DNA from: Butyrivibrio sp.
Lineage (GTDB): Bacteria > Bacillota > Clostridia > Lachnospirales > Lachnospiraceae
Length of the DNA: 64,000 nt
NCBI RefSeq assembly: GCF_017433805.1
Contig: NZ_JAFRGN010000011.1
Location: 124,001-188,000, forward strand
Direction of reading: 5' to 3'
The translations under genes and the position numbers were made by a program. The notes beneath the pieces were generated by a model. The model was given only the letters and a program-made list of their open reading frames with translations, was not told the origin of the DNA and ran no database searches. The stretch's first letter is position 1. The number at the start of each line of letters is the position of its first letter. Of this stretch, positions 35,400 to 45,274 are shown piece by piece.

Positions 35400-38300
35400 T
35401 TATTTTTTTACTTTTACCTTACCGGATGCATTTGCAGAATATGTAACACCATCTACTGTGAATACAACACTCTTATACATAGCGCCATCTTCGCCCATGT
35501 AGTATGTTGATCCATACTGGCTGACGAATGTGTTTGTTACCATCGCTCCATCAGCTCCAAAGAAGAATCTGTCATTACCAACTGTAGCAAACTTCTTACT
35601 GATAACCTGGCCCTTAGCATTGGAGTAATAGTACTTACCATTAGCTTCGTACTTGCACTCCTTGAGCATAGCACCATCTTCGCCAAGATAATATGTTGAT
35701 CCATACTGGCTGACAAATGTATTTGTTACCATCTTGCCATCAGTGCCAAAATAGTATCTGTTATCATCTACAGTAGAGAAGTTTCCGCGAAGGATCTGTC
35801 CCTTTTCATTAGCACGATACTTATCTCCATTTGCTTCGAAGATTCTATCAGTTACCTTATGGCATTCATCATCAAAGAAATAGATTGAACCATACTTTTC
35901 AAGGAAGCCCTTGATAGCCTTACCTTCTCCGTTCATGTAGTAAGTATAGCCATCTACAGTAGTATATGCATTTGTGATCATTACACCATCTTCCTTGAAG
36001 AAGTAGTAATTTCCGCCAATCTTCTGGAGGCCTTTAAGCTTTTCGCCTTCCTCTGTAACGAAGTATACTCTGTGATACTTAGTAACAAATTCGCCCTTGA
36101 TTTCTTCCTCAGGCTCTTCTGTCTCTTCATCTTCCTTGGCTGCATCTGCAGAACCAGAGATTTCTCTCTCATCCTTAACTGCTTCATATGAACCGTCAAG
36201 GCCTGCTGCAACTTCTGATGACTCAAGGCCTGCTGCTGCAAGAGCTGCAACACCTGTATCGCTAAGCTTTAAGAAGTTTCCAAGGTCAATAGAACCATCT
36301 GCTGCACGAAGAGAAGCTGCTACTGCATAAGGATCAGAAGCATTTGCATAAGGAGCGTCAAGAGATACGAACCAGTTATCTGCAACCTTAACGCCTTCGC
36401 TGTTTGCAGAAGCTCCATCGTTCCAGAAGAAGTTCTTCTTACCATAGATGTTGTTCTTGTCCTGTGTTCCCTTAGCCTTAATGTTCTCGTTTGTGCCTGT
36501 TCCTGTTGTACGATATGAGATAACACCATCTACATAGTAGTTAGTATTAGCTGTGTCATTTGTATAAAGAGCTACGTTGTTAGCACCATTATTGAATGAC
36601 ATTGAGTTGTAAACCTGGATATCAGGACCAGAGTTAGAATCAATACCCTTAGCCTTGTTACCCCATGCTACAGAATTGATAAGCTTGTGAGGGCCAGCCA
36701 TGCTGGATCCACCCATCTTAAAGCCGTTACCATTTCCTTCGTTAGTTCCATCTACTCCGTAACCATTTGCAAATGCTACTGAGTTCTGGATTGTAACCTG
36801 ACCGATAGAACCAGTCTCAACCTTAGCAAAGAGATCCCATCCATCATCTGCATTGTTGTATGCGATACATCCATCAAATACAACGCCATCGCCAACTGTA
36901 AGCTTAGCAGCAAATCCGTCTGCATCCTCATAACCAGCATCAGCGTTGCTGTATGATGTACAGTTGAGGATCAGATCATAGCTTGGCCACTCACTTCTAG
37001 CATCAGAGCCAAGGTATCTGCTAACCTGAAGACCTGTGTTACCGTTCTCGTATGTACGAACATCTTCTATTGTGATATGACTTCCTGATACCTGAATACC
37101 CTTGAGTGAGTTTCCAGAATGTGTACAGTCAATACCATTTACATACCAGTAGTTACCAGCAAAGATGAATCCAGCGCACTTCTTATTGAAATCAAAGATT
37201 GCTCTGCCACCATCTGTTACAAGCTTGATTGGCTTAGAAGGTGTTCCGTCGATGCCTCTTTCGATAGTTACTGTCTTATTCAAGCTGTATGTACCAGCCT
37301 TAACAACGATTGTCTGGCCTGGCTGAACATACTTAACAGCTGTGTAGATATCTACAGGGTCATTTTCTGTTCCTGCAGCATCAAACTTACCGTCTACACT
37401 TACATAAATCTTCTCATCATCGCTGATTGTGTCATATCTTACTGTATGAACAAATTCAGCTGCATCATAAGATGAAAGTCTCTGATACTGGTCTCCGTCT
37501 GGGCAGAAGTCCTCATTTGGCTTGAAGCTTACATTAAATGTGTTATCACCCTTAGCAAGCTTAACAACCGCGCTTACAACCTCATTAGCGGCTACTGACT
37601 GATTATCAACTACTGCCTTACCCTTAGCATCTGTAATTGTAAGAACACCATCAGCGTTACCTGCATACTGAAGAGTATACTTGGCAGTATTTGAATATGT
37701 TGCTGAAATTACCTTATAGCTTGGAGCTACGTATGTTACAGGTCTCTCCTCTGCAGGAGCATCCTCAGAAGGATCGATCACTGTAAGTTCGATATTACTA
37801 AATGTTGCCTTAAATGTTCTTGATGCAAAGAATCCAACATATACATTGCCTGAATCAAGCTTGTTAAGAGCCTCTGTATCATAGAACTTCTTAACTGAAA
37901 GAACATTGTCATTCTCATCAAGATAGCTTACAAAGTATCCTGTATTGTTCTTCTGGATACGAAGTCTTATCTGAGTAAGAGGATTAGCTACTGTACCAAC
38001 AACTGTTCCTGAACTCTCCTTACCAAACAGATTATATGTGCCTGTTCCGTTAGGGCCACAGCTTGTCTCAAGAGAATACATGTGAGTTGAGAACTCGCCT
38101 GTAACAGTTGCTGTATCATTAGCCTCGAGACGAGCAAGGTTCTCTGGTGTAACACCAACCTTCTCCTGAGCACCAAGGCCAAGCTTCATTGTGATCTTGT
38201 TAGGTGTCTCGTCAAGAGTAGCAATCTGCTTATCAGCATCGTAGTAGTACTCAACCTTAGTGCCTGATGCCATGTAAGAGTTGTTCCAGAATACAGCGCT

Positions 38301-41300
38301 GTTTCCGTTTACACCAACTCTGTCGGCAGCCATAAGGCCAAAGCCTTCCTGACCGTTTGTAAATGCCCATGTATCAATTGTTGCTGTTGCTGTAAGAGTA
38401 AAGTTCTTATCAGCAGGTATTGCTGTGTAATAGAATGAAAGTCCATCTGTAGAAGCAGGAACGATCTTACCCTTGTTACCTGTATTCCATACAGTTACAG
38501 AACCATCATCATTAGCCTTGTAGCCAGTATTTGAACCCTTAGCTACGCCCTGACCAAATGCTGAGAATACCCACTCACGCTCGCCTTCATCTGTAACTTC
38601 AATCTCCATAGTGCTCTTTTTGGAAGAATCCTCACCACGTGTTGCCACAAGTGAAAGCTCGTATTTATGTCCAACATTAAGTCCAACAAATGTGTATGAA
38701 TACTCTGTCTCTGAGTTATCAACTGCTTCTGTCTCAATAGTAGTCTTAGCCATGGATGAAGCATCTGTCTTATCAGTAGCTACAAGCACATAAGCAGTTG
38801 CTTCTGGTACTGAATAGAACTTAACTGTTACAGTTCCTTCTCCCTTATTTGTAGCATTCTTAAATCCAGGTGCTTCAAGTGGAAGAACAAATGAAAATGC
38901 ACTTGATGCATCGCTTGTCTTAACCGCTTCCTCGTCATCACGACTAAGTTCAGCAACAAAGTGGTAATCACCACTCTTTGTAGGAGCAAATGAGAATGTA
39001 AACTCATCTTTTTCAGCAAGTGACTTAGCTGAAGATATTTCCTTGTCATCAGCATCGAGCATCTTAACTACAAGAGAATCTCCACCATTAAGTCCGATAA
39101 CCGCATCTACAGTCACATCAATCTTACCTGCATCAGAAGAATTAAGTGCTACGTTCTTGATAACTGGAGCCTTAACCTCTGCCCAATCAGCTCTCTTAAC
39201 TTCTACAGGAGCGCCATCTGTAACTTCTACCTTGAAGATGTAGTTGTTACCTGTAGCACCGCCAAGATAATATGTTCCAGCTGCGCCGGCCTTAAGAGTT
39301 GATATATATGTTGCATTCTTAACTGCAGCTTCTTCTGAAACTGCAACCTGACTTCCCTTAGAATCAAGAATTGCCATCTGGCGACCTGTGTCTCCACATG
39401 CCCACCATACCTTAACTGTTGCTTCATCAGCAGATGTAGTGAACTTAACTGCGTTCTTTTCTGTTGATGCTGCTCCACCAAAGTTGATTCTCTGGCTTGA
39501 TGTGTATCCATCGTCCCATGTCATAGTAGAAGAATCTACCTTAGACTTAGCACTGTATACAATTGTAAAGTACTCATCTGTACCAGCCTTCTCTGTCTCT
39601 CCGTCTGCCTTAGCTCCTGCAGCAAATGCTGTAAGATCTGCAGATTCAAGAGTAGAAACAACTGGCTCAGCTACTTCATCCTCAGTTACAACAACCTTGA
39701 AGATATAGTTATTGTTAACAGCATTTCCAAGATAATAAGTGCCAGCTGCATCAAGCTTAAGTGTTGAAAGATAAGGTGTATTCTTGGTTGAAGCCTCTTC
39801 TGTTGTAACTACTGCCTCTCCAGCTCCGTTGAGGATTGTAATCTGACGGCCTGCATCTCCACATGCCCACCATACCTTAACTGTTGATGAATTGGATGTT
39901 GTAAACTTAATTGAATTCTTCTCAGTTGATGCTACACCACCAAAGTTTACTCTCTGGCTTGATGTGTATTCATCTTCCCATGTCTTGGTAGAGCTATCTA
40001 CCTTAGTCTTAGCACTGTAAATAAGTGTGAAGTAGTCTTCTGTTCCAACCTTCTGTGTATCACCATCAGCCTTAGCCCCTGCAGCAAATGCTTCAAGGTC
40101 TGAAGACTCGAATGTAAATTCTGTTGTCTGGCTAGATGTCTCGCCTGACTCTGGTGTTGGTGCTACTGGCTGATCCTGACTTGTTCCATTAGGGAATACA
40201 ATTGTCATATCCTTGCCATTAGCTGTAAATGGATCAAAATCTCCAAGGAAAGCGCCTACAGAAATAGCTGTTCCATCTGAAAGAACTGCTGTCTCTGGCT
40301 GCTGTGCCCATGTAGCACGATTCTTGCTGTTGTTTTCTCCAGAAACTTCGAATGTACCATACTCAACGCATCTTGCTGACTGTCCACCAAGACTTGTGTT
40401 CCAGCCTGCTGGCTGAATGAGTGATGTATTAACAGTTGCGTCATATGCTCCGTTAGCCCAATGTGTTGCCTCAATTACTGTGTTATAGAAAGCAACCTCT
40501 GCAGTATTAGCCTGCCATGGTCTTCCCAACAATCCTGGCTTAGAAACATATTTAGAAGCTGTATCAACACCTGGTGTTGTGCTCTTAACTGTACAGTTGT
40601 ACATAAGATATCCACGTGCTGAAGTTGTCTTCTGCTGTGCAGCTGTGATGTACCCTACATCATTCTTGTCTTCGCTTGTATTAAATACAAGATCACACTT
40701 AGCAAATACTGCTGCCATTCCGCCGAAGATATAGTCTGTTCCACCATATACTGCGCAGTTATAGAATGCAGCCTTGATTCCCTCGTGTCCGTAAAGTGTA
40801 TCCTGACGTCCAATGAAACGGCAGTTCTCGAAATATGACTCCTTAGCTGATCCTGTAAGTGCAAGAGCAGCAGCTCTTTCTACATACTTCTTATCCTGAA
40901 CTGTTGTATCACCAACGGTCATAGTGTTTCTGGCTACGCTGCCTTCCTTGACAACTGACTGAGGAACGATAACATCTTCTGTAGCCTTCTGTGACATATA
41001 CTGGTTAAAAGAGTTCTCGAAAATAATATCCTTAGCTTCAAATCCTGTTGCGCTAACTACTACTGTAGCATTCCAGAAAGTACCTGTTCCTGAACCAGGA
41101 TTGATAACTGATGGATATCCATTAGTCTTATTTGTTGCAAGTACATCTGCATCGTACTTGTAATCGCTACCCATACTGTAGTATGTATAGCCGTGGCCAT
41201 AGTACCATGTTACACGAACTGCATTGTCATCAATATCAACGCCGCTGTTCTTAAGTGTATTTGTAGGTGTGCTGCTTGCGTTAGCAAGTGTTACATCAGC

Positions 41301-43598
41301 AACATCAACAACGAGCATTTCTTCATAGTTGCCTGGCTCGATGTTAATTGTTACTCTCTGGCCCTCTGCTCTGTCCATAAGACGAACTGCCTCAAGAGCC
41401 TCACCTATTGTTGCAAAATCTGCCTTATCAGATGAACCTACAAGAAGCTCTGACTTGTATTCTGTCTGATAAACAAGTGCTATCTTTGTAAGATATGATG
41501 TGCCAAGAACAGTTATATCAACCATTCCAGCGCCACCCTTATAGTTATAAGTAAATGTATCATTTACAGAAGTTGAACCAGTCTTAACATTTACTGATGG
41601 CTCATTCTCATCCTCAAAATAGTAAGAATACTGATAATTACCAGTTACCTGAATCTGGCATGCGCCCTTAACTGGAACAGAAATAATTCCTGCACCGCTA
41701 TAAAGGTATGTACCCTGGTGTGATCTACCATTTGTCCATGAAAGGCCATTGTATGTGCCTTCTACTACGTTTGAAAACTTAACTGCAAATGCTGGATCGC
41801 TGAAATCCCACTCTGTAATATCAGATGAGAAGCTGATCTCTTTTGTTACATCAGCGCCATTAACAACAAGATCAGTTGTGCGCTTCTGAACAAATGCGCC
41901 TGAATTTGTAACCTCTACAACGTACTGGCCATCTCTGAGCACGATATTGTCAGCACCAGTAAACTCGTATACATATCCATCTGCTACAAAGCCGTTTTCT
42001 ACATCAAGTCTTGTGAACTTGAACACAGCCTCTGCGAGATCTGAAAGTGTAGCTCCATTTGGTGCAATTGTTACCTTATATACAGGCTTAGCCTCAAACT
42101 CGATAGCTACATCAGCATCATCATTAGCAACTGTAAGTTCTGTAGTAAGAAGAATGTAATCTTCTACAGCTGCATAACTGTCAGTAGCAGTATCTTCCTT
42201 ATCTACTACAGAAACATCATATGTAACATCCTTCTGAAGTTTAACATCATACTCAATGCCATCCTCTGTAGGATAAAGAGAAATCTTAGGAACATAAACA
42301 GAGTTCTCATCCTGTGGAGCAAAAGTAAAGTCAGCAGCATCGACGAAAGCTTTTACATGCTCATCAGCAATTCCTGTTACCTTACCAGAAACCTCAACAA
42401 GAGTAACTCCTGATACTGTCATGTCCATCTCTGTATCATCAGAGATATTAACCTTCTTGTCAGAAGTAATTACGTACTCATCAGTTCCCTCAAGAGTGAT
42501 AGTATAATCAAAGCCTTCTGCAAGCTGAGCTGTATACTTGCCATCAGCTACAGTAGCCTTAACTACGTTACCATTCTGAACATTAGTAAATACAAGGTCA
42601 AAAGAGCCTGTTCCTGTAAAGCCCTCTACCGAACCTGTAAGGTATCCATATTTGGCATGCTCACGAAAAACTCTTGCTACAACAAGCTTCTCAGTAGCAG
42701 AGAAGAATTTATACTTAGCTGTCTGTGATGGATAGAAAACCATCTTGGATACATTGCTACCTTCTGTGAAAAGAACTACAGAATCATCTGTAGCATCGCT
42801 TGTGTTCTGGAAGTGAACCTGTGAATCTGCTCCGTTACTTCCTATATAAGCAGTAATTGTATCATCTGCCTGACACTCAAGAGCTACATAAACTGCGTCT
42901 GTGCTGCCCTTATTAGAATAAATGAATCCGTTGTATACGTTTCCATCGGAATCCTTCTTGCTCTTCTCGTCATAACGAGTAAGAGCTGTATTCATAGTTC
43001 TAAGTCTATGTGTAGCAGGAAATCCACCATCCTCAAATACAAAATCCCCATTATCTACTGAGAATGATGCGATGTTCACGCCTGTAGAACCTGCTGCAAC
43101 AGAGTAGAAACCATTGATAGTTTCTTCATCAAGTCTGTTGTTGTAAGCATCCCCAAGGTTCTCGGCGCCGAAATCCCAAACGTCTGTCTTGGATTCATCA
43201 AAATTTCTGTCGGATGTTTCTTCCTCTACAGGCAATGTAACAGTATCGCCCAAAGAAGCTTCATCTGACACTTCTTCTTTATCCTGACTAACATCTACTG
43301 TGCTTTCCTCTGATGCAACATCAGAAGTATCTGCTGTAGACGCTTCGTCAACAACTTCTGACCCCCGTGAATCTTCTGCAGTTGCATTATCTACTGAAGC
43401 AGCGCTTGAAGCTTCTGAAGCCTCAACGGTACTGCTCTCAGAAGATGCCTCTGCACTGGCCTCGGTAGCAGTCACAACAGGATCACCATTTTCTGCATAT
43501 ACTACGCCTCCTGGCAGAGCTGCAGAAAAAGATGAAAATCCCATAGCAACAGACATAACCAAAGCGCTTGCCTTGTGCCATTTCATCTTTCTGATCAT
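35400..43598 (-). CDS. Secreted multidomain pectinase: pectin methylesterase (CE8) plus pectate lyase (PL9) with wall-binding repeats
   Basis: 2,732 residues from ATG 43598, chosen because GGGAGG lies 6 nt upstream. A signal peptide (~1-35) and a Ser/Glu/Ala/Asp-rich segment (~40-120) come first, then a beta-domain and Gly/Asp-rich repeats to ~700. CE8 is at about 715-1085 with GRQDTLYG, GGTDYIFGG and LGRPWQ, all catalytic positions kept. Two ~150-residue beta-domains in tandem (~1155-1460) are near copies. FN3-like segments and a LamG-like domain extend to ~1936. The PL9 right-handed helix is at ~2066-2346 (GFKMGGSSMAGPHKLINSVAWGNKAKG is split here by my reading of repeats). About ten ~20-residue choline-binding-like repeats (YYFGTDGKMVTNTFVSQYGS type) end the protein at ~2506-2731. 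It demethylates and cleaves homogalacturonan at the surface. It stands alone behind a cre-like box. Confidence 0.93.
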   Translation of the reverse strand: MIRKMKWHKASALVMSVAMGFSSFSAALPGGVVYAENGDPVVTATEASAEASSESSTVEASEASSAASVDNATAEDSRGSEVVDEASTADTSDVASEESTVDVSQDKEEVSDEASLGDTVTLPVEEETSDRNFDESKTDVWDFGAENLGDAYNNRLDEETINGFYSVAAGSTGVNIASFSVDNGDFVFEDGGFPATHRLRTMNTALTRYDEKSKKDSDGNVYNGFIYSNKGSTDAVYVALECQADDTITAYIGSNGADSQVHFQNTSDATDDSVVLFTEGSNVSKMVFYPSQTAKYKFFSATEKLVVARVFREHAKYGYLTGSVEGFTGTGSFDLVFTNVQNGNVVKATVADGKYTAQLAEGFDYTITLEGTDEYVITSDKKVNISDDTEMDMTVSGVTLVEVSGKVTGIADEHVKAFVDAADFTFAPQDENSVYVPKISLYPTEDGIEYDVKLQKDVTYDVSVVDKEDTATDSYAAVEDYILLTTELTVANDDADVAIEFEAKPVYKVTIAPNGATLSDLAEAVFKFTRLDVENGFVADGYVYEFTGADNIVLRDGQYVVEVTNSGAFVQKRTTDLVVNGADVTKEISFSSDITEWDFSDPAFAVKFSNVVEGTYNGLSWTNGRSHQGTYLYSGAGIISVPVKGACQIQVTGNYQYSYYFEDENEPSVNVKTGSTSVNDTFTYNYKGGAGMVDITVLGTSYLTKIALVYQTEYKSELLVGSSDKADFATIGEALEAVRLMDRAEGQRVTINIEPGNYEEMLVVDVADVTLANASSTPTNTLKNSGVDIDDNAVRVTWYYGHGYTYYSMGSDYKYDADVLATNKTNGYPSVINPGSGTGTFWNATVVVSATGFEAKDIIFENSFNQYMSQKATEDVIVPQSVVKEGSVARNTMTVGDTTVQDKKYVERAAALALTGSAKESYFENCRFIGRQDTLYGHEGIKAAFYNCAVYGGTDYIFGGMAAVFAKCDLVFNTSEDKNDVGYITAAQQKTTSARGYLMYNCTVKSTTPGVDTASKYVSKPGLLGRPWQANTAEVAFYNTVIEATHWANGAYDATVNTSLIQPAGWNTSLGGQSARCVEYGTFEVSGENNSKNRATWAQQPETAVLSDGTAISVGAFLGDFDPFTANGKDMTIVFPNGTSQDQPVAPTPESGETSSQTTEFTFESSDLEAFAAGAKADGDTQKVGTEDYFTLIYSAKTKVDSSTKTWEDEYTSSQRVNFGGVASTEKNSIKFTTSNSSTVKVWWACGDAGRQITILNGAGEAVVTTEEASTKNTPYLSTLKLDAAGTYYLGNAVNNNYIFKVVVTEDEVAEPVVSTLESADLTAFAAGAKADGETEKAGTDEYFTIVYSAKSKVDSSTMTWDDGYTSSQRINFGGAASTEKNAVKFTTSADEATVKVWWACGDTGRQMAILDSKGSQVAVSEEAAVKNATYISTLKAGAAGTYYLGGATGNNYIFKVEVTDGAPVEVKRADWAEVKAPVIKNVALNSSDAGKIDVTVDAVIGLNGGDSLVVKMLDADDKEISSAKSLAEKDEFTFSFAPTKSGDYHFVAELSRDDEEAVKTSDASSAFSFVLPLEAPGFKNATNKGEGTVTVKFYSVPEATAYVLVATDKTDASSMAKTTIETEAVDNSETEYSYTFVGLNVGHKYELSLVATRGEDSSKKSTMEIEVTDEGEREWVFSAFGQGVAKGSNTGYKANDDGSVTVWNTGNKGKIVPASTDGLSFYYTAIPADKNFTLTATATIDTWAFTNGQEGFGLMAADRVGVNGNSAVFWNNSYMASGTKVEYYYDADKQIATLDETPNKITMKLGLGAQEKVGVTPENLARLEANDTATVTGEFSTHMYSLETSCGPNGTGTYNLFGKESSGTVVGTVANPLTQIRLRIQKNNTGYFVSYLDENDNVLSVKKFYDTEALNKLDSGNVYVGFFASRTFKATFSNIELTVIDPSEDAPAEERPVTYVAPSYKVISATYSNTAKYTLQYAGNADGVLTITDAKGKAVVDNQSVAANEVVSAVVKLAKGDNTFNVSFKPNEDFCPDGDQYQRLSSYDAAEFVHTVRYDTISDDEKIYVSVDGKFDAAGTENDPVDIYTAVKYVQPGQTIVVKAGTYSLNKTVTIERGIDGTPSKPIKLVTDGGRAIFDFNKKCAGFIFAGNYWYVNGIDCTHSGNSLKGIQVSGSHITIEDVRTYENGNTGLQVSRYLGSDARSEWPSYDLILNCTSYSNADAGYEDADGFAAKLTVGDGVVFDGCIAYNNADDGWDLFAKVETGSIGQVTIQNSVAFANGYGVDGTNEGNGNGFKMGGSSMAGPHKLINSVAWGNKAKGIDSNSGPDIQVYNSMSFNNGANNVALYTNDTANTNYYVDGVISYRTTGTGTNENIKAKGTQDKNNIYGKKNFFWNDGASANSEGVKVADNWFVSLDAPYANASDPYAVAASLRAADGSIDLGNFLKLSDTGVAALAAAGLESSEVAAGLDGSYEAVKDEREISGSADAAKEDEETEEPEEEIKGEFVTKYHRVYFVTEEGEKLKGLQKIGGNYYFFKEDGVMITNAYTTVDGYTYYMNGEGKAIKGFLEKYGSIYFFDDECHKVTDRIFEANGDKYRANEKGQILRGNFSTVDDNRYYFGTDGKMVTNTFVSQYGSTYYLGEDGAMLKECKYEANGKYYYSNAKGQVISKKFATVGNDRFFFGADGAMVTNTFVSQYGSTYYMGEDGAMYKSVVFTVDGVTYSANASGKVKVKK

Positions 43599-43644
43599 AC
43601 TTATCCTCCCAAACAACACATGTAAGTTTATACATTTTTAAGAA

Positions 43645-43658
43645 TGTAAACGCTTACA
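43645..43658. promoter_or_regulatory. cre-like catabolite-response site
   Basis: TGTAAACGCTTACA is a perfect palindrome and fits the CcpA cre consensus, 47 bp before the pectinase start. A local LacI-family regulator could also bind it. The 368-bp region 43599-43966 otherwise holds AT-rich sequence and the tRNA-Arg terminator. Confidence 0.75.
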
Positions 43659-43926
43659 TTACCTATTGAAATGTGCCTTTATCTTAGCATAATCAGTTTG
43701 ACGAAAACAATATAAAAACGTAAGAATATTTCATTAATTTAGCTCAAAACTAAACAAAATTTCATGGGGTAATTTTGTGCACTTTGCATCAATTATCATT
43801 ATTTCGATTAATATATTAGGAAGTAAAAATTCGCCCCAAATTTATGTATGCGGTTTCATGGATAAATCAAATAATACAAAATGGAATAATTGCTCCAGAA
43901 TCAGAAAAGAAAAAGTACAAAGAATA

Positions 43927-43964
43927 AAAAAAATAGCATCCAGATAAAATCTGAATGCTATCTA
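43927..43964 (-). terminator. Terminator after tRNA-Arg
   Basis: Minus-strand ATAGCATTCAGAT-TT-ATCTGGATGCTAT followed by a run of Ts. Confidence 0.88.
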
Positions 43965-43966
43965 AG

Positions 43967-44040
43967 TGTGCGTGACAGGATTCGAACCCACGACCTTCTG
44001 GTCCGTAGCCAGACGCTCTATCCAGCTGAGCTACACGCAC
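43967..44040 (-). tRNA. tRNA-Arg (anticodon ACG)
   Basis: Acceptor GTGCGTG/CACGCAC, anticodon loop CTACGGA, T-loop GTTCGAA, no encoded CCA. A34 is normally edited to inosine. It is a single tRNA gene with its own promoter and terminator. Confidence 0.96.
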
Positions 44041-44063
44041 AAGTCGCTTTCGCAACAAAATAT

Positions 44064-44092
44064 ATTATATGCACGAGAGCCACTCTTGTCAA
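44064..44092 (-). promoter_or_regulatory. SigA promoter of tRNA-Arg(ACG)
   Basis: Minus-strand TTGACA (44092-44087), 17-nt spacer, TATAAT (44069-44064); consensus in both hexamers. Confidence 0.92.
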
Positions 44093-44105
44093 TAAATATT
44101 TTTTA

Positions 44106-45242
44106 TTATTTTGCTCCTGCCGAATAACCTTTTTCAGCTTCTTCAGCAGCCTTGGTCTGCGCAACCAGTTTCTCCATATCTGGTCTTGCAAATTCAAAAC
44201 AGGCAAGGATCTTGGGTGAGAATACACCGCACTCACCATTCTTGATCATCTCATAAGCTTTATCCACAGGATATGCAGATTTATATACTCTGTCACATAC
44301 TAGGGCATCATATACATCTGCCAGTGCTGTGAGCTGTGCGGCAATGGAGTTCTCCTCGCCTTTTAATCCGTCAGGATAACCACCGCCATCATATCTCTCA
44401 TGATGATGTCTGCAGATATCAAGACATACATCATAATACTCTTTATCCTGTACATCCTTGATCATCTCAATAACTTCACTGCCTCTGGTAGTATGAGATT
44501 TCATAACCTCAAACTCTTCATTAGTCAGTCTGCCTGGCTTGAGAAGAACAGAGTCAGGCACAGATATCTTTCCTATATCATGCATAGCCGAAGCCTGGGT
44601 AATGACATCTATAAGATGCGGATTCAGCCCAAGCTCAGGATAGTTATTCATGGCTGTAAGCGCCAGGATTCTCACGAAGCCTTTTATTCTCTTAAGGTGA
44701 TAGCTTGACTCCATACTTCTGAACTCAACTATCGTTGCTATGGTATCGATTACCCTTTCATTACTATTCTTAAGGCGTTCTTCCTGTTTTTTGAGATACA
44801 GGAACTGCTTCTTAAGTACTCTGGTCTGATCATCAACCTGAATCTCCAGATTATTCTTGGAATCAAAAAGTTCTACAGTTCTGGAAACTCTTTTATCAAC
44901 AATAACTGGGTCAAAAGGCTTGTGTATTACGTCCGCTGCGCCCTTCTGATAACTGGTACGCTCTGCTTCAGTCGAAGTATCAGCCGTGATCATGAGGACA
45001 GGGATGGAATCGTTGAGGTTATCTTTCCTTTGCATAGCCTCAAGAACAGCGTATCCATCCATTTCAGGCATGACAATGTCAAGAAGAATCGCAGCAAGCT
45101 CATCTTCATGGGCTTCTATCATACTTATAGCTTCCTTACCATCGCCAGCTTCAAGTATCTCGTACTTGTCCTTGAAGATCTCACCAAGAATTCCTCTGTT
45201 GATTTCATTATCATCAACTACTAGAATTGATCGATCTGCCAT
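44106..45242 (-). CDS. Response regulator with HD-GYP output domain
   Basis: 378 residues. The receiver domain (about 1-120) has the phospho-acceptor in LLDIVMPEMDGY, an acidic pocket at VVDDNE and the Lys in IHKPFDP. A short coiled linker leads to an HD-GYP domain with the metal motif HDIGKI and the signature HHERYDGGGYPDGLKGEE. This class hydrolyses cyclic di-GMP. No histidine kinase gene is adjacent, so this is an orphan regulator. AGGAGGAACAG precedes the ATG. Confidence 0.95.
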   Translation of the reverse strand: MADRSILVVDDNEINRGILGEIFKDKYEILEAGDGKEAISMIEAHEDELAAILLDIVMPEMDGYAVLEAMQRKDNLNDSIPVLMITADTSTEAERTSYQKGAADVIHKPFDPVIVDKRVSRTVELFDSKNNLEIQVDDQTRVLKKQFLYLKKQEERLKNSNERVIDTIATIVEFRSMESSYHLKRIKGFVRILALTAMNNYPELGLNPHLIDVITQASAMHDIGKISVPDSVLLKPGRLTNEEFEVMKSHTTRGSEVIEMIKDVQDKEYYDVCLDICRHHHERYDGGGYPDGLKGEENSIAAQLTALADVYDALVCDRVYKSAYPVDKAYEMIKNGECGVFSPKILACFEFARPDMEKLVAQTKAAEEAEKGYSAGAK

Positions 45243-45274
45243 CTGTTCCTCCTGTAATCAGTACAGCACAGAAT

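Noticed and set aside
35400-36100. Repeat DNA at the 3' end of the pectinase gene as a CRISPR array or mobile repeat
   Set aside because: The repeats are in frame and encode ~20-residue choline-binding-like units; no CRISPR-type direct repeats and no cas genes are present in the window.
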